43,590 nucleotides of DNA from an uncultured Clostridia bacterium. Lineage in GTDB: Bacteria > Bacillota > Clostridia > TANB77 > CAG-508. Positions 7,213-15,025 of this stretch are shown piece after piece (position 1 is the first letter of the stretch; every line of letters begins with the position of its first letter). The position numbers and the translations under genes are program-made. The notes beneath the pieces were generated by a model, which was given only the letters and a program-made list of their open reading frames with translations, was not told the DNA's origin and did no database searches. The stretch is taken from assembly GCA_934149155.1 (NCBI GenBank), contig CAKPDZ010000004.1, forward strand, positions 1-43,590, in the 5' to 3' direction.

Positions 7213-9591
7213 CTAATTTACATCAAACTTTAAATTTTCATTTTCAAAATTTACTGTAATGTTTTGTCCTTCATGTACTTCATTTCTTAAAATCATTTCA
7301 GATATTTCATCTTCAACATATCTTTGAATTGCTCTTCTTAATGGACGTGCTCCAAATTTTAAGTTTGTTCCTTTTTCAAGTATAAATTCCTTAGCAGATT
7401 CTGAAACTTCTAAAGTCATATTCTTTTCTGCCAAAGCTTTTTTTGTATCTTTAAGCATTAGTTCTACAATCTGTATTAATTCTGGTTTTGTTAATGAATC
7501 AAATACAATTATTTCATCAATTCTGTTTAAAAATTCTGGTCTAAATACTTGTTTTAAATTTTCTTCAATTTTGCTTGTATCTACTGTTTGTTTAGCAAAT
7601 CCAATTGAATTATTATTTAAATTTGAACCTGCATTTGATGTCATTATTATTATTGTATTTTGAAAACTTACTGTGTTTCCTTGTGAATCTGTTAGTTTTC
7701 CATCATCAAGTACTTGTAATAATATATTAAATACATCTGGATGTGCTTTTTCAATCTCATCTAATAATATTATTGAATATGGTTTTCTTTTTACCTTTTC
7801 TGTAAGTTGACCTGCATCTTCATATCCTACATATCCTGGAGGTGCACCTATTAATTTTGCAGTAGAATGACTTTCCATATATTCAGACATATCTACTCTG
7901 ATTATTGAATCCTCTGATCCAAACATTTCATATGCTAAGCTTTTTGCTAATTCTGTTTTTCCTACACCTGTTGGACCAACAAATATGAATGATGGTGGTC
8001 TTTTTGTACTTTGTAATCCTGCACGATTTCTTCTTATTGCACGTGATACTGCACTTACTGCTTTATCTTGACCAATTACTCTTGTATGAAGATTTGTTTC
8101 TAAGTTTAATAATTTTTGTGTTTCTGCTTCTGTTATTTTCTTAACAGGAATTTTAGTCCAACTTTCAATTACTTGCGCTATATCTTGTGTTGTAAGATTC
8201 TTTAATTGAATTGTACTATTTAATTTATCTATTTCTTCAATTAATTTACATTCTTTTGTTTTTAAATCTGCCGCTTTTTGATAATCTTCTGTTGAATCAG
8301 CTTGTGCTGCATTTTCTTTTTGTGATTGAACTTCTGCTAATTCTTGTTTTAGCATTTCTAATCTAAATAGCTCTTTATTTTCTAAGTTTATTCTTGAACA
8401 TGCTTCATCAAGTATATCAATTGCTTTATCAGGCAAAAATCTGTCATGTATATACTTTTCTGACATTACAACTGTTTGTTTTATAATATCATTAGAAATT
8501 TTCACTTTATGATATTCTTCGTAATATTTTTTTATTCCTTCTAGAATTTTTATAGATTCATCAACATTTGGTTCTTCTACTAATACTTGTTGAAATCTTC
8601 TTTCTAATGCAGAATCTTTTTCTATATATTTTCTATATTCTTTTAATGTTGTTGTACCAATTAATTGAATTTCTCCATTTGATAATGATGGTTTTAAAAT
8701 ATTTGCCGCATTCATTGAATGCTCTCCATCACCAGCCCCTATGATGTTATGAATTTCGTCTATTACAAGAATTATATTTCCAAATTCTTTACATTCTTCA
8801 ATTATTCCTTTCATACGAGCTTCAAATTGTCCTCTAAATTGTGTTCCTGCAACAACTGCTGTCATATCTAATAAATATACTTCTTTATTTAACAACTTTG
8901 CAGGCACATTATTATTAGCTATTTTGATAGCAAGACCTTGTGCTATTGCAGTTTTACCAACACCTGGCTCCCCTATTAAACATGGATTATTTTTGGTACG
9001 TCTATTTAAAATTTGGATAACTCTTTGAATTTCCTTATCACGTCCAATTACCATATCAAGTTCATTATTTTTAGCTTTTTGTGTAAGATTTGTTCCGTAA
9101 GTATCTAAGTATTTTTTCTTCTTTTTAGTTGGTTTCTTTTCTACTTTAACTTTTTGTCTTCCATTACCTGTAGATTCCTCTTCACTACTTGTTTGTTTTC
9201 TTGGAACTATACTAGCAAATATTGAACCGATTGGAATACCTAAAGGATTTGCACCATTTTCTTCTCCCTCTTCTTCATCATATCCTTCTAAATCTTCTGG
9301 ATCAAAATCTTCCATTCCTTCTAGATTTTCAAGTTTTAAATTTGAAGACAAATCTTTAAATAAACCTTCCAATTGTTTTGACATAGCTGACATATCTATA
9401 TTATTTAATGGTGGCACATTATTATTTTGATTATTATTGTTCTGATTTTTATTAGATGCTGTTTTTTCAGGAACATCAATGCCTCTTTTTATAGCACAAT
9501 CACGACATAACCCTTCCATAGATGATACACCATTCTCTATTTTATTTATAAAAATTTCTGCATTATTCTTATTGCAATCTGAACATAACAT
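7213..9591 (-). CDS. Clp protease ATPase, ClpC-type, with N-terminal McsA-like zinc finger
   Basis: AAA+ unfoldase feeding ClpP. Residues 1-32 carry MLCSDC and CRDC pairs, a zinc finger like that of McsA, in place of the usual double Clp-N domain. A Q/N-rich linker and an acidic stretch follow to about residue 150. AAA domain 1 has GEPGVGKT (near 208) and the Walker B VIDEIHN. A UVR-like coiled region (DYQKAADLKTKECKLIEEI) lies near 435. AAA domain 2 has GPTGVGKT (near 540) and LLDEIEKAHPDV. The loop SIGF near 655 matches the ClpP-binding (I/L/V)-G-F tripeptide. Length is 792 aa. It starts an operon with pgsA, behind a TTGACT/TATGAT promoter. No CtsR box was recognised. Confidence 0.93.
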   Translation of the reverse strand: MLCSDCNKNNAEIFINKIENGVSSMEGLCRDCAIKRGIDVPEKTASNKNQNNNNQNNNVPPLNNIDMSAMSKQLEGLFKDLSSNLKLENLEGMEDFDPEDLEGYDEEEGEENGANPLGIPIGSIFASIVPRKQTSSEEESTGNGRQKVKVEKKPTKKKKKYLDTYGTNLTQKAKNNELDMVIGRDKEIQRVIQILNRRTKNNPCLIGEPGVGKTAIAQGLAIKIANNNVPAKLLNKEVYLLDMTAVVAGTQFRGQFEARMKGIIEECKEFGNIILVIDEIHNIIGAGDGEHSMNAANILKPSLSNGEIQLIGTTTLKEYRKYIEKDSALERRFQQVLVEEPNVDESIKILEGIKKYYEEYHKVKISNDIIKQTVVMSEKYIHDRFLPDKAIDILDEACSRINLENKELFRLEMLKQELAEVQSQKENAAQADSTEDYQKAADLKTKECKLIEEIDKLNSTIQLKNLTTQDIAQVIESWTKIPVKKITEAETQKLLNLETNLHTRVIGQDKAVSAVSRAIRRNRAGLQSTKRPPSFIFVGPTGVGKTELAKSLAYEMFGSEDSIIRVDMSEYMESHSTAKLIGAPPGYVGYEDAGQLTEKVKRKPYSIILLDEIEKAHPDVFNILLQVLDDGKLTDSQGNTVSFQNTIIIMTSNAGSNLNNNSIGFAKQTVDTSKIEENLKQVFRPEFLNRIDEIIVFDSLTKPELIQIVELMLKDTKKALAEKNMTLEVSESAKEFILEKGTNLKFGARPLRRAIQRYVEDEISEMILRNEVHEGQNITVNFENENLKFDVN

Positions 9592-9629
9592 ATATTAATT
9601 TTCCTCTTTTCTTTAATTTAATATTATAT

Positions 9630-9658
9630 ATCATACATTAATTTTCCCAAATAGTCAA
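9630..9658 (-). promoter_or_regulatory. Promoter of the clpC-like gene
   Basis: TTGACT (plus 9653-9658) and TATGAT (plus 9630-9635) have a 17-base spacer on the minus strand, about 40 bases before the start. Confidence 0.75.
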
Positions 9659-9771
9659 TAGAAAATGCATTTTGGGACTAGACAAAAAATTAATTTTGTG
9701 TTAAGATATTTAAGATGTTAAGCAACTAGCAAAAACACACATTAATTTTTATGCAAGGAAAAAATAAAAAT

Positions 9772-9854
9772 GCCCGAATGGCGGAACTGGCAGACGCACA
9801 CGACTCAAAATCGTGCGGGAAACCATGTGGGTTCGAGTCCCACTTTGGGCACCA
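9772..9854 (+). tRNA. tRNA-Leu(CAA)
   Basis: GCCCGAA pairs with TTTGGGC (one G-T), the D arm holds GGCGGAACTGGCAGACGC, the anticodon stem ACGA/TCGT encloses CTCAAAA with anticodon CAA, a long class II variable arm follows, and the T arm is GTGGG TTCGAGT CCCAC. The CCA end is encoded (9852-9854). Its 3' end recurs several times downstream. Confidence 0.97.
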
Positions 9855-9859
9855 GAAAT

Positions 9860-9896
9860 AAAGAAACACAGATTTTTCTGTGTTTCTTTGTTTTTG
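9860..9896 (+). terminator. tRNA-Leu terminator
   Basis: AAAGAAACACAGA/TCTGTGTTTCTTT with a four-base loop, then a T-rich run. Confidence 0.9.
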
Positions 9897-9905
9897 ATTT
9901 TTAAT

Positions 9906-10016
9906 GTGGGACTCGAAAAGGAGGTTGCCAAGTTTCGAGCAGGTCTGGAGCCTGCCGAAACGAAGGTAAAAATAATCTTGTAGATTGTTTTTCCGACGCG
10001 GGTTGTACAGTCCCAC
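9906..10016 (+). ncRNA. Structured RNA-like repeat, copy 1
   Basis: A 111-base unit that folds into a closed three-stem form. The ends pair as GTGGGACT/AGTCCCAC. A middle hairpin pairs GTTTCG/CGAAAC with an inner GCAGG/CCTGC. A third hairpin pairs AAAAATAATC/GATTGTTTTT flanked by GG/CC. A second copy at 11191-11301 differs at about five sites in the shared core, and both changes inside the inner stems keep pairing (G-C to G-U, U-G to U-A). It contains no coding frame. The right end copies the tRNA-Leu 3' sequence and the left end is the inverted complement of its T arm. It was not recognised as a known RNA family. The transcribed strand is assumed. Confidence 0.5.
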
Positions 10017-10140
10017 TTTGGGTCCAAAATTTTTCCGAACTTTTTTCGGTTTTATATTGGATGAATAAGTTGCTTTTTTCTGTAAATTGTGCCACAATTA
10101 TATTGTAACAATTTTTTGTTGCCTTTGAAAAAATACTTTT

Positions 10141-10158
10141 CGGAGGCACAGTCCTCCG
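10141..10158 (+). promoter_or_regulatory. Leader hairpin before the 142 aa gene
   Basis: CGGAGG CACAGT CCTCCG forms a strong six-pair hairpin about 25 bases before the start codon and just before the AAGGAGGA ribosome binding site. It could stabilise the transcript or gate translation. No ligand is suggested. The stretch from the structured repeat to here otherwise holds no gene. Confidence 0.4.
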
Positions 10159-10181
10159 AACAATTACAAGGAGGAATAACT

Positions 10182-10607
10182 ATGACAGTAAGCAATCAGC
10201 AAAAAATCGGAACTCATTTCAAGAAGGAAAACATTTTTCTAGCTACAGTTTCAGTAAGCAATGTCGACACTAAAGAAATGCTCAAATCTAAAATGGCTGG
10301 TATGGATAGTAAAGTATCAGAGGATTTAATGGCGTTATTTGTCGATAAAAGTTTAATCTCTTCGGAACAGTTTGATGTTTTTTATAAAGATGATACGGGA
10401 TATACTCGCTTTGTAGAAGAAGGACCTGAAACTTTTGCTGGTGATAATTCAGACGGAAAAGGTATCGTTCGGAATGTTGTATCAATCTGGGAATATTATT
10501 CAGAGGAGCAGGTTACTGAATGTATGTTGAATAACGAATTTATGGCAATATGTATTTTGGATATGGCTCCCCTTTATAAGTACAATAAGGATTACAACAA
10601 AGTCTGA
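10182..10607 (+). CDS. Hypothetical protein, 141 aa
   Basis: I do not recognise this protein. The start at 10182 (MTVSNQQKIGTHFKKEN) is chosen because AAGGAGGAATAACT stands directly before it; an earlier ATG at 10089 would run through the leader hairpin. The protein is soluble, mildly acidic, without signal peptide or clear motifs. It ends DMAPLYKYNKDYNKV. It sits inside the roughly 1.3 kb segment between the two structured repeats and beside the type I toxin-antitoxin locus, so it is probably cargo of an accessory element. It uses one in-frame CGG arginine codon, unlike most core genes here. Confidence 0.75.
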   Translation: MTVSNQQKIGTHFKKENIFLATVSVSNVDTKEMLKSKMAGMDSKVSEDLMALFVDKSLISSEQFDVFYKDDTGYTRFVEEGPETFAGDNSDGKGIVRNVVSIWEYYSEEQVTECMLNNEFMAICILDMAPLYKYNKDYNKV

Positions 10608-10629
10608 TTCAGTTTCATAGTGGTGCTAT

Positions 10630-10652
10630 GGGAGAAAATTCTTTTTTCTCCC
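10630..10652 (+). terminator. Hairpin after the 141 aa gene
   Basis: GGGAGAAAA/TTTTCTCCC forms a nine-pair hairpin 22 bases after the stop. No T run follows, so termination is plausible but not certain. Confidence 0.45.
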
Positions 10653-10686
10653 GTAACATTCTATAAATTTTATTTTAGGAATATAT

Positions 10687-10715
10687 TTGACATTTTATAA
10701 TTATCTGTTTATAAT
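10687..10715 (+). promoter_or_regulatory. Consensus promoter of the candidate antitoxin RNA
   Basis: Perfect TTGACA (10687-10692) and perfect TATAAT (10710-10715) with a 17-base spacer. No protein gene follows on this strand; the short RNA at 10722 does. Confidence 0.85.
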
Positions 10716-10721
10716 AAATAT

Positions 10722-10819
10722 AGGAAATGAATAACCGCAGTGAATGCGGTTACCACTACATAAAAGTATAACAACACATTCACAATATTGGCATAGTGGA
10801 ATGTGTTGTTATTTTTATT
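10722..10819 (+). ncRNA. Small RNA, candidate type I antitoxin
   Basis: The start is placed seven bases after the TATAAT box. The roughly 95-base RNA contains a hairpin AACCGCA/TGCGGTT (10733-10751) and ends in a 12 to 15-pair hairpin (AACAACACATTC/GAATGTGTTGTT, 10768-10812) followed by ATTTTTATT, an intrinsic terminator. A 14-codon frame (MNNRSECGYHYIKV) starts almost at the 5' end without a ribosome binding site and is probably meaningless. The 3' end is complementary to the end of the transcript of the hydrophobic peptide gene on the opposite strand, the arrangement seen in convergent type I toxin-antitoxin loci of Clostridia. Confidence 0.65.
10768..10819. terminator. Shared terminator of antitoxin RNA and toxin mRNA
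   Basis: A 12-pair perfect inverted repeat at 10770-10781 and 10799-10810, with three more pairs outside. The plus-strand T tract is good. The minus strand has a weaker ATACTTTTAT tract, so the toxin transcript may read further and overlap more of the small RNA. Confidence 0.7.
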
Positions 10820-10937
10820 CCTTATCTATAATTGAATTTACATATTTTATGTATAAAATCGTTAATAAGGTTACGTTTACTGTTGCTGATACCATTAAGA
10901 CATATATTAGAAAAAGTATAAAACTCATAAACACCAT
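10815..10937 (-). CDS. Small hydrophobic peptide, candidate type I toxin
   Basis: A 40-codon frame (or 37 codons from the ATG at 10928, which has GGTG just before it). The peptide starts MSFILFLIYVLMVSATVN, continues VTLLTILYIKYVNSIIDKE, spans the membrane once and ends in a charged tail, the usual build of type I toxins. The minus-strand promoter is TTGGGT, 17 bases, TATACT. The leader contains a hairpin (TGATAAC UUUU GTTATCA plus CACT/AGTG) that would bury part of the ribosome binding region, another type I trait. It converges on the small RNA at 10722-10819. It was too short to be seen by a usual length filter. A non-toxic membrane peptide is possible. Confidence 0.6.
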   Translation of the reverse strand: MVFMSFILFLIYVLMVSATVNVTLLTILYIKYVNSIIDKE

Positions 10938-11014
10938 CTCACTTTCTGATAACAAAAGTTATCAAGTGCAGTGGCAACACATATCTACTACTATGTTCAT
11001 TTCATATGTCAGCT

Positions 11015-11043
11015 AGTATAACATAGAATTTAAAATAACCCAA
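11015..11043 (-). promoter_or_regulatory. Promoter of the candidate toxin mRNA
   Basis: TTGGGT (plus 11038-11043) and TATACT (plus 11015-11020) with a 17-base spacer on the minus strand. This predicts a leader of about 70-80 bases. Confidence 0.6.
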
Positions 11044-11128
11044 CACAAAAACATTTTTTCGTTTTTTTTGATATAATTGCTTGATATTTGTATCAATTGT
11101 TATGAGAGTCAAAAATTTGTGAATAACT

Positions 11129-11149
11129 ACTTTGACGGCACCAGAAATA
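11129..11149 (+). repeat. Duplicated tRNA-Leu 3' end and flank
   Basis: ACTTTGACGGCACCAGAAAT repeats the end and flank of tRNA-Leu (ACTTTGGGCACCAGAAAT at 9842-9859) with two extra bases. No tRNA body precedes it. It marks the right-hand repeat of the roughly 1.3 kb segment. Confidence 0.65.
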
Positions 11150-11177
11150 AAAATGTAGCAAAAGCTACATTTTTTTA
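11150..11177 (+). terminator. Terminator in the right-hand repeat
   Basis: AAATGTAGC AAAA GCTACATTT followed by a T run. It has the same position relative to the structured repeat as the tRNA-Leu terminator, but a different stem sequence. Confidence 0.8.
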
Positions 11178-11190
11178 TTTTACTTTAATT

Positions 11191-11301
11191 GTTGGGCTCG
11201 AAAAGGAGGTTGCCAAGTTTCGAGCAGGTCTGGGGCCTGCCGAAATGAAGGTAAAAATAATCTTGCAGATTATTTTTCCGACGAGGGTTGTACAGTCCCA
11301 C
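11191..11301 (+). ncRNA. Structured RNA-like repeat, copy 2
   Basis: Second copy of the unit at 9906-10016, in the same orientation. The core from the TCGAAAAGG block to the AGTCCCAC end is about 95 percent identical. The left closing arm is GTTGGGCT instead of GTGGGACT and still pairs mostly with AGTCCCAC. The two inner stems are kept with one G-U and one restored A-U pair. It carries no ribosome binding site or coding frame. Confidence 0.5.
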
Positions 11302-11389
11302 TTTGAGTGAAATTTTCAAACTTTTTTACATTCTCCTCTATCAAACTATAATATTGCAAATAATATGAAACAAAAATTATATATTATTA

Positions 11390-11418
11390 TTGCAAATATT
11401 TATAACGTTATATATAAT
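11390..11418 (+). promoter_or_regulatory. Promoter of the 11451 gene
   Basis: TTGCAA (11390-11395) and TATAAT (11413-11418) with a 17-base spacer, about 30 bases before the start codon. Confidence 0.7.
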
Positions 11419-11450
11419 AATTTTAATGCCTAAAGATAGGAGGTGAAAAA

Positions 11451-12104
11451 ATGAACGAAAAGCAAGATAAAAAACAAAACTTATCAACGATTTTATTAAT
11501 AATAGCAATACTAATTATCATTATAATGGGAATTTTTATCTATAAAATCTATACTGATAAAGAAAACCTTACGAGTCAAATAACTGATGTAAATAACCAA
11601 TTAAGTAATTTACAAGAAAAAGTAGAACAAACCAATACTATAGATAATAACACTTCAAATACTGAAAATACCACAGTCTCTAGCGACAAATCAACCGAAA
11701 TCACTTCTTTGTCATTAGGAGAATATTTATTAAATGAAGTAGATACATCTCATCCAGAACTTCCTAGCAATGAAGGATGTGGTGTAACATTAAAAGAAAA
11801 CAATGTATGCGAAATTTATGAAGGCTATGGAAATACTCGAATTGGAATTTATACAATTGAAAATAATAAGTTAGTATGTAATACTATAATTAGAAGAAGC
11901 GAAGAAGGACCACTATCATATACAGAAAATGATATAATATTTGAATTCAATATCATAAATCAAGATAAATTAGAATTAAGTAGAATCGAAAACAATGCAA
12001 AAACTGCCGTTAGTAAAGATAGTGCATTAGATAAAAGTGGTTCAAACATCTATGACTCTTATGGCTTAACAATTGGAATGACATATAGTAAATCTAATCT
12101 GTAA
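11451..12104 (+). CDS. Membrane-anchored hypothetical protein, 217 aa
   Basis: Residues 1-13 are polar and basic, 14-31 form one membrane span (LLIIAILIIIIMGIFIYKI), and 36-62 form a short coiled coil (LTSQITDVNNQLSNLQEKV). A Ser/Thr/Asn-rich linker leads to an extracellular domain from about residue 85 with two Cys (near 109 and 118) that may pair. The domain has short beta-strand patterns but no family I recognise. AGGAGGTG precedes the ATG and a clear promoter lies upstream. A 61-codon gene follows 51 bases downstream with its own strong ribosome binding site. The orientation predicted is N-in, C-out. Confidence 0.75.
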   Translation: MNEKQDKKQNLSTILLIIAILIIIIMGIFIYKIYTDKENLTSQITDVNNQLSNLQEKVEQTNTIDNNTSNTENTTVSSDKSTEITSLSLGEYLLNEVDTSHPELPSNEGCGVTLKENNVCEIYEGYGNTRIGIYTIENNKLVCNTIIRRSEEGPLSYTENDIIFEFNIINQDKLELSRIENNAKTAVSKDSALDKSGSNIYDSYGLTIGMTYSKSNL

Positions 12105-12155
12105 AAATTTGCAACAAGTATATTTTACAATATTCAAAATTGAGGAGGTAATTTT

Positions 12156-12341
12156 ATGTTACTACGGTTTTTATTAATTTCTTTTGAAAAATTACTCACT
12201 CAGGCTCTAGAAAATTATGACAAGATTAATGGAACTATAAGGTTTATAGATACTTACAGCTTTCAACAAAAAAATGAGCTTATAAGAATTCTCCAAGAAG
12301 TGAGACTTCTTCGGTGGCAAACAAAAGCCGTTAAAAACTAG
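12156..12341 (+). CDS. Small hypothetical protein, 61 aa
   Basis: GAGGAGGTAATTTT stands directly before the ATG, the best evidence that this is a gene. The protein is a predicted helix-rich, mildly basic polypeptide (MLLRFLLISFEKLLTQALEN at the start, LLRWQTKAVKN at the end). A terminator overlaps its last codons. Both of its early and late leucine-arginine pairs use CGG. It probably shares a transcript with the gene at 11451. The function is unknown. Confidence 0.6.
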   Translation: MLLRFLLISFEKLLTQALENYDKINGTIRFIDTYSFQQKNELIRILQEVRLLRWQTKAVKN

Positions 12342-12364
12342 AGGAAAATATCCTCTAGTTTTTT
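12333..12364. terminator. Bidirectional terminator
   Basis: AAAACTAGAGGA/TCCTCTAGTTTT with a five-base loop and T runs on both strands. It separates the plus-strand small gene from the convergent P-type ATPase. Confidence 0.92.
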
Positions 12365-12367
12365 CAT

Positions 12368-14968
12368 TTACGCTTCTTGCTTCCTCATATAAATAACCTT
12401 AACAAAATTCATAGATACAAACTTCTTTTGCAACTCAACAATTGCTATAGGTAGTAATGAAATAGCAATTATAATAAACCATTGTGTTTGAGTCAATGGA
12501 ACTAATTTAAACACATCAGCTAATGCAGGAACTAATACAACAATTGTTTGAACTATAGCCCCTAATACAAAACTCCCAATCAAATACTTATTCTCAAATA
12601 ACCCAATTTTAAATATAGATTGTTCACTTTTTATATTAAAACTGTGGACAAGTTCCAATAATCCTAAAGAAACAAACGCCATTGTTCTTGCAACCTCTAA
12701 ATTATAATATTTATTTCCTATTCCAAATGCAATAAGAGTCAAAACACCAAGCATAATCCCTTCAACAACGATTTTATTCCATAATCCATCTGCAAAAATA
12801 CCCTTTTTGTTATCAATAGGTGGTCTTTTCATAATATCTTTTTCAGGCGGTTCTAATCCTATTGCAATTGCAGGCAAAGAATCTGTTACTAAATTAATCC
12901 ATAATAATTGAATTGCCAATAATGGTGATTTTAAACCAAGAACAAGACCCATAAATACAGTTACAATCTCCCCTATATTTGTTGCAATTAAAAAGTGAAT
13001 TGCTTTTTTTATATTATCATATATATTTCTACCTTGTTTTACAGCTTTAACAATCGTAACAAAATTATCATCTGCTAATATCATATCAGATGCATTTTTA
13101 GCAACATCTGTGCCGTTTTTCCCCATTGCAATTCCAATGTCTGCACATTTTAATGCAGGACTGTCATTTACTCCATCCCCTGTCATAGCAACTACATTTC
13201 CTGCACTTTGCCAAGCTTTTACTATTCTAACTTTGTGTTCTGGAGTTACTCTTGCAAATACTGAATAATCTTTTATTTCTTTTACTAATTGTTCTTGTGA
13301 AATTCTATCAAGTTCTTTTCCTGTTATTGCTTTATCATGTGACTCTAAAATGTTTAATTCTTTTGCAATTGCTTTAGCTGTTGCAATGTGGTCACCAGTA
13401 ATCATGACAGTTTTAATTCCTGCCCTTTTACAAGTACGTACCGCTTCTTTTACACCTTCTCTTGGAGGATCTATCATTCCAATCAATCCAACAAAATTCA
13501 AATTATCTTCTAATAGATTCATTTCTGAACTTCTAGGTAAACTGTCAATCTCTTTATAAGCTACCCCAATTACTCTTAAAGCCTTTTCAGCCATCTGCTG
13601 ATTTTCGACTTCAATTCTACGTCTTTCTATACTCATTAAATTACATTTATTAAGCAATATGTCTGGAGCACCTTTGGTTATAACAAGGTATTTTCCTCTA
13701 TTTTTATGTATTGTTGTCATCATTTTGCGGTTCGAATCAAACGGAATTTCTGCCACTCTTGGCATTTCTTTATATAATTCATGTTTATTCAAATTATGTT
13801 TAAGTCCATTTTGTACTAATGCAATTTCTGTCGGCTCTCCATTTACTTTTGTTTGTCCATTTTGATGAATAATATTACTATCTGTACACATTGTAGCCAA
13901 TTTACTTGCTAACATTGTATCTCTAGCTTTTATTTCTACAACAGTCATTTTATTTTGAGTTAAAGTTCCTGTTTTATCTGAACAAATAACATTGCTACAC
14001 CCTAATGTTTCAACTGCTGGCAATTTTCTTATTATACTATTATTTTTTGCCATTTTGCTTACACCAATTGATAGCATAATCGTTACAATTGCAGGTAATC
14101 CTTCTGGGATTGCTGCAACAGCTAACCCTACTGATGTCATAAACATTTCAATTGGGTCTATATGTTTTATCATCCCTATAAAAAATATAAGTGCACAAAT
14201 TACTAAACATACTATTCCTAATGTTTTTCCAACTTGTGCTAACTTCTTTTGAATTGGCGTCTCTGGAGTTTCATCTTCCATAATCATATTTGCAATTTTA
14301 CCTACTTTTGTATTCATACCAGTTTCAGTTACTACTGCTTTTCCGTGACCATTTACTACAATACTTGCCATAAAAGCCATGTTTAACATGTCTCCTAATG
14401 GTACATCATTTTGTGCCACCATATCAGCATTTTTTAATACTGGCTCTGTTTCTCCTGTTAAACTTGATTCTTCTATTTTTAAATTATGACTTTCTAATAA
14501 TCTACAATCTGCTGGTACATAAATTCCTGCTTCTAATTCTATAATATCTCCTGGTACTAAATCTTCTGCATGGATTTCTTGTACTCTTCCATCTCTTATT
14601 ACTTTAGCTTTAGGCGGAGTCATTTGCTTTAATGCTTCTATTGATTTTTCTGCTTTTGCTTCTTGTATTACTCCCATTAATGCATTAAACACTACAATTG
14701 CAATAATTATTATTGAATCTACATAGTCATTTTCTCCTTGAAAATATGAAGTAACCGCTGATAAAATTGATGCTATTATTAAAATTATAATCATAAAATC
14801 ATTAAATTGTTTTATAAATTTTACTAATAATGTTTCTTTCTTTTTTTCTTCTAATTTATTACTTCCATATTTTTGTTTTCTTAAAAGTACTTCTCTTTGT
14901 GATAATCCAACACCTTGCTTTGTCCTTAGTTTCTGTACAACATCTTCTTTTCTTAAAGTTTCCCACAT
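12368..14968 (-). CDS. Calcium-type cation-transporting P-type ATPase (P2A)
   Basis: Membrane pump moving cations, probably Ca2+, out of the cytoplasm with ATP. About 866 aa with all P-type landmarks: the N-terminal cation ATPase domain (MWETLRKEDVVQKL), the TGE actuator loop (SSLTGETEPV near 175), the P2A transport motif in M4 (AAIPEGLPAIVTIM near 290), the phosphorylation site CSDKTGTLTQNKMT near 330, KGAPD in the nucleotide-binding domain, and TGDGVNDSPALK near 600. Six C-terminal membrane spans follow. The start at 14968 (MWETL) has AGGAGG seven bases upstream; the ATG 15 bases earlier overlaps that site. A single-gene unit, with no regulator next to it. Confidence 0.95.
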   Translation of the reverse strand: MWETLRKEDVVQKLRTKQGVGLSQREVLLRKQKYGSNKLEEKKKETLLVKFIKQFNDFMIIILIIASILSAVTSYFQGENDYVDSIIIIAIVVFNALMGVIQEAKAEKSIEALKQMTPPKAKVIRDGRVQEIHAEDLVPGDIIELEAGIYVPADCRLLESHNLKIEESSLTGETEPVLKNADMVAQNDVPLGDMLNMAFMASIVVNGHGKAVVTETGMNTKVGKIANMIMEDETPETPIQKKLAQVGKTLGIVCLVICALIFFIGMIKHIDPIEMFMTSVGLAVAAIPEGLPAIVTIMLSIGVSKMAKNNSIIRKLPAVETLGCSNVICSDKTGTLTQNKMTVVEIKARDTMLASKLATMCTDSNIIHQNGQTKVNGEPTEIALVQNGLKHNLNKHELYKEMPRVAEIPFDSNRKMMTTIHKNRGKYLVITKGAPDILLNKCNLMSIERRRIEVENQQMAEKALRVIGVAYKEIDSLPRSSEMNLLEDNLNFVGLIGMIDPPREGVKEAVRTCKRAGIKTVMITGDHIATAKAIAKELNILESHDKAITGKELDRISQEQLVKEIKDYSVFARVTPEHKVRIVKAWQSAGNVVAMTGDGVNDSPALKCADIGIAMGKNGTDVAKNASDMILADDNFVTIVKAVKQGRNIYDNIKKAIHFLIATNIGEIVTVFMGLVLGLKSPLLAIQLLWINLVTDSLPAIAIGLEPPEKDIMKRPPIDNKKGIFADGLWNKIVVEGIMLGVLTLIAFGIGNKYYNLEVARTMAFVSLGLLELVHSFNIKSEQSIFKIGLFENKYLIGSFVLGAIVQTIVVLVPALADVFKLVPLTQTQWFIIIAISLLPIAIVELQKKFVSMNFVKVIYMRKQEA

Positions 14969-15025
14969 AATTTTCCTCCTCATTAATCTATTTAGTCTAA
15001 TTTTATGTGGCTTGTCTTTAATTTA

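Noticed and set aside
9726..10149. Minus-strand frames of 82-123 codons over tRNA-Leu and the structured repeat
   Set aside because: They read through the tRNA and its terminator, lack ribosome binding sites and show no family pattern.
10744..11016. Plus-strand 90-codon frame in the toxin-antitoxin region
   Set aside because: It lies antisense to the hydrophobic peptide gene, crosses the strong terminator at 10768-10819 and has no ribosome binding site.
11077..11310. Plus-strand 77-codon frame across copy 2 of the repeat
   Set aside because: It runs through a terminator and the structured unit; the same peptide run appears in copy 1 in a different context. No start signal.
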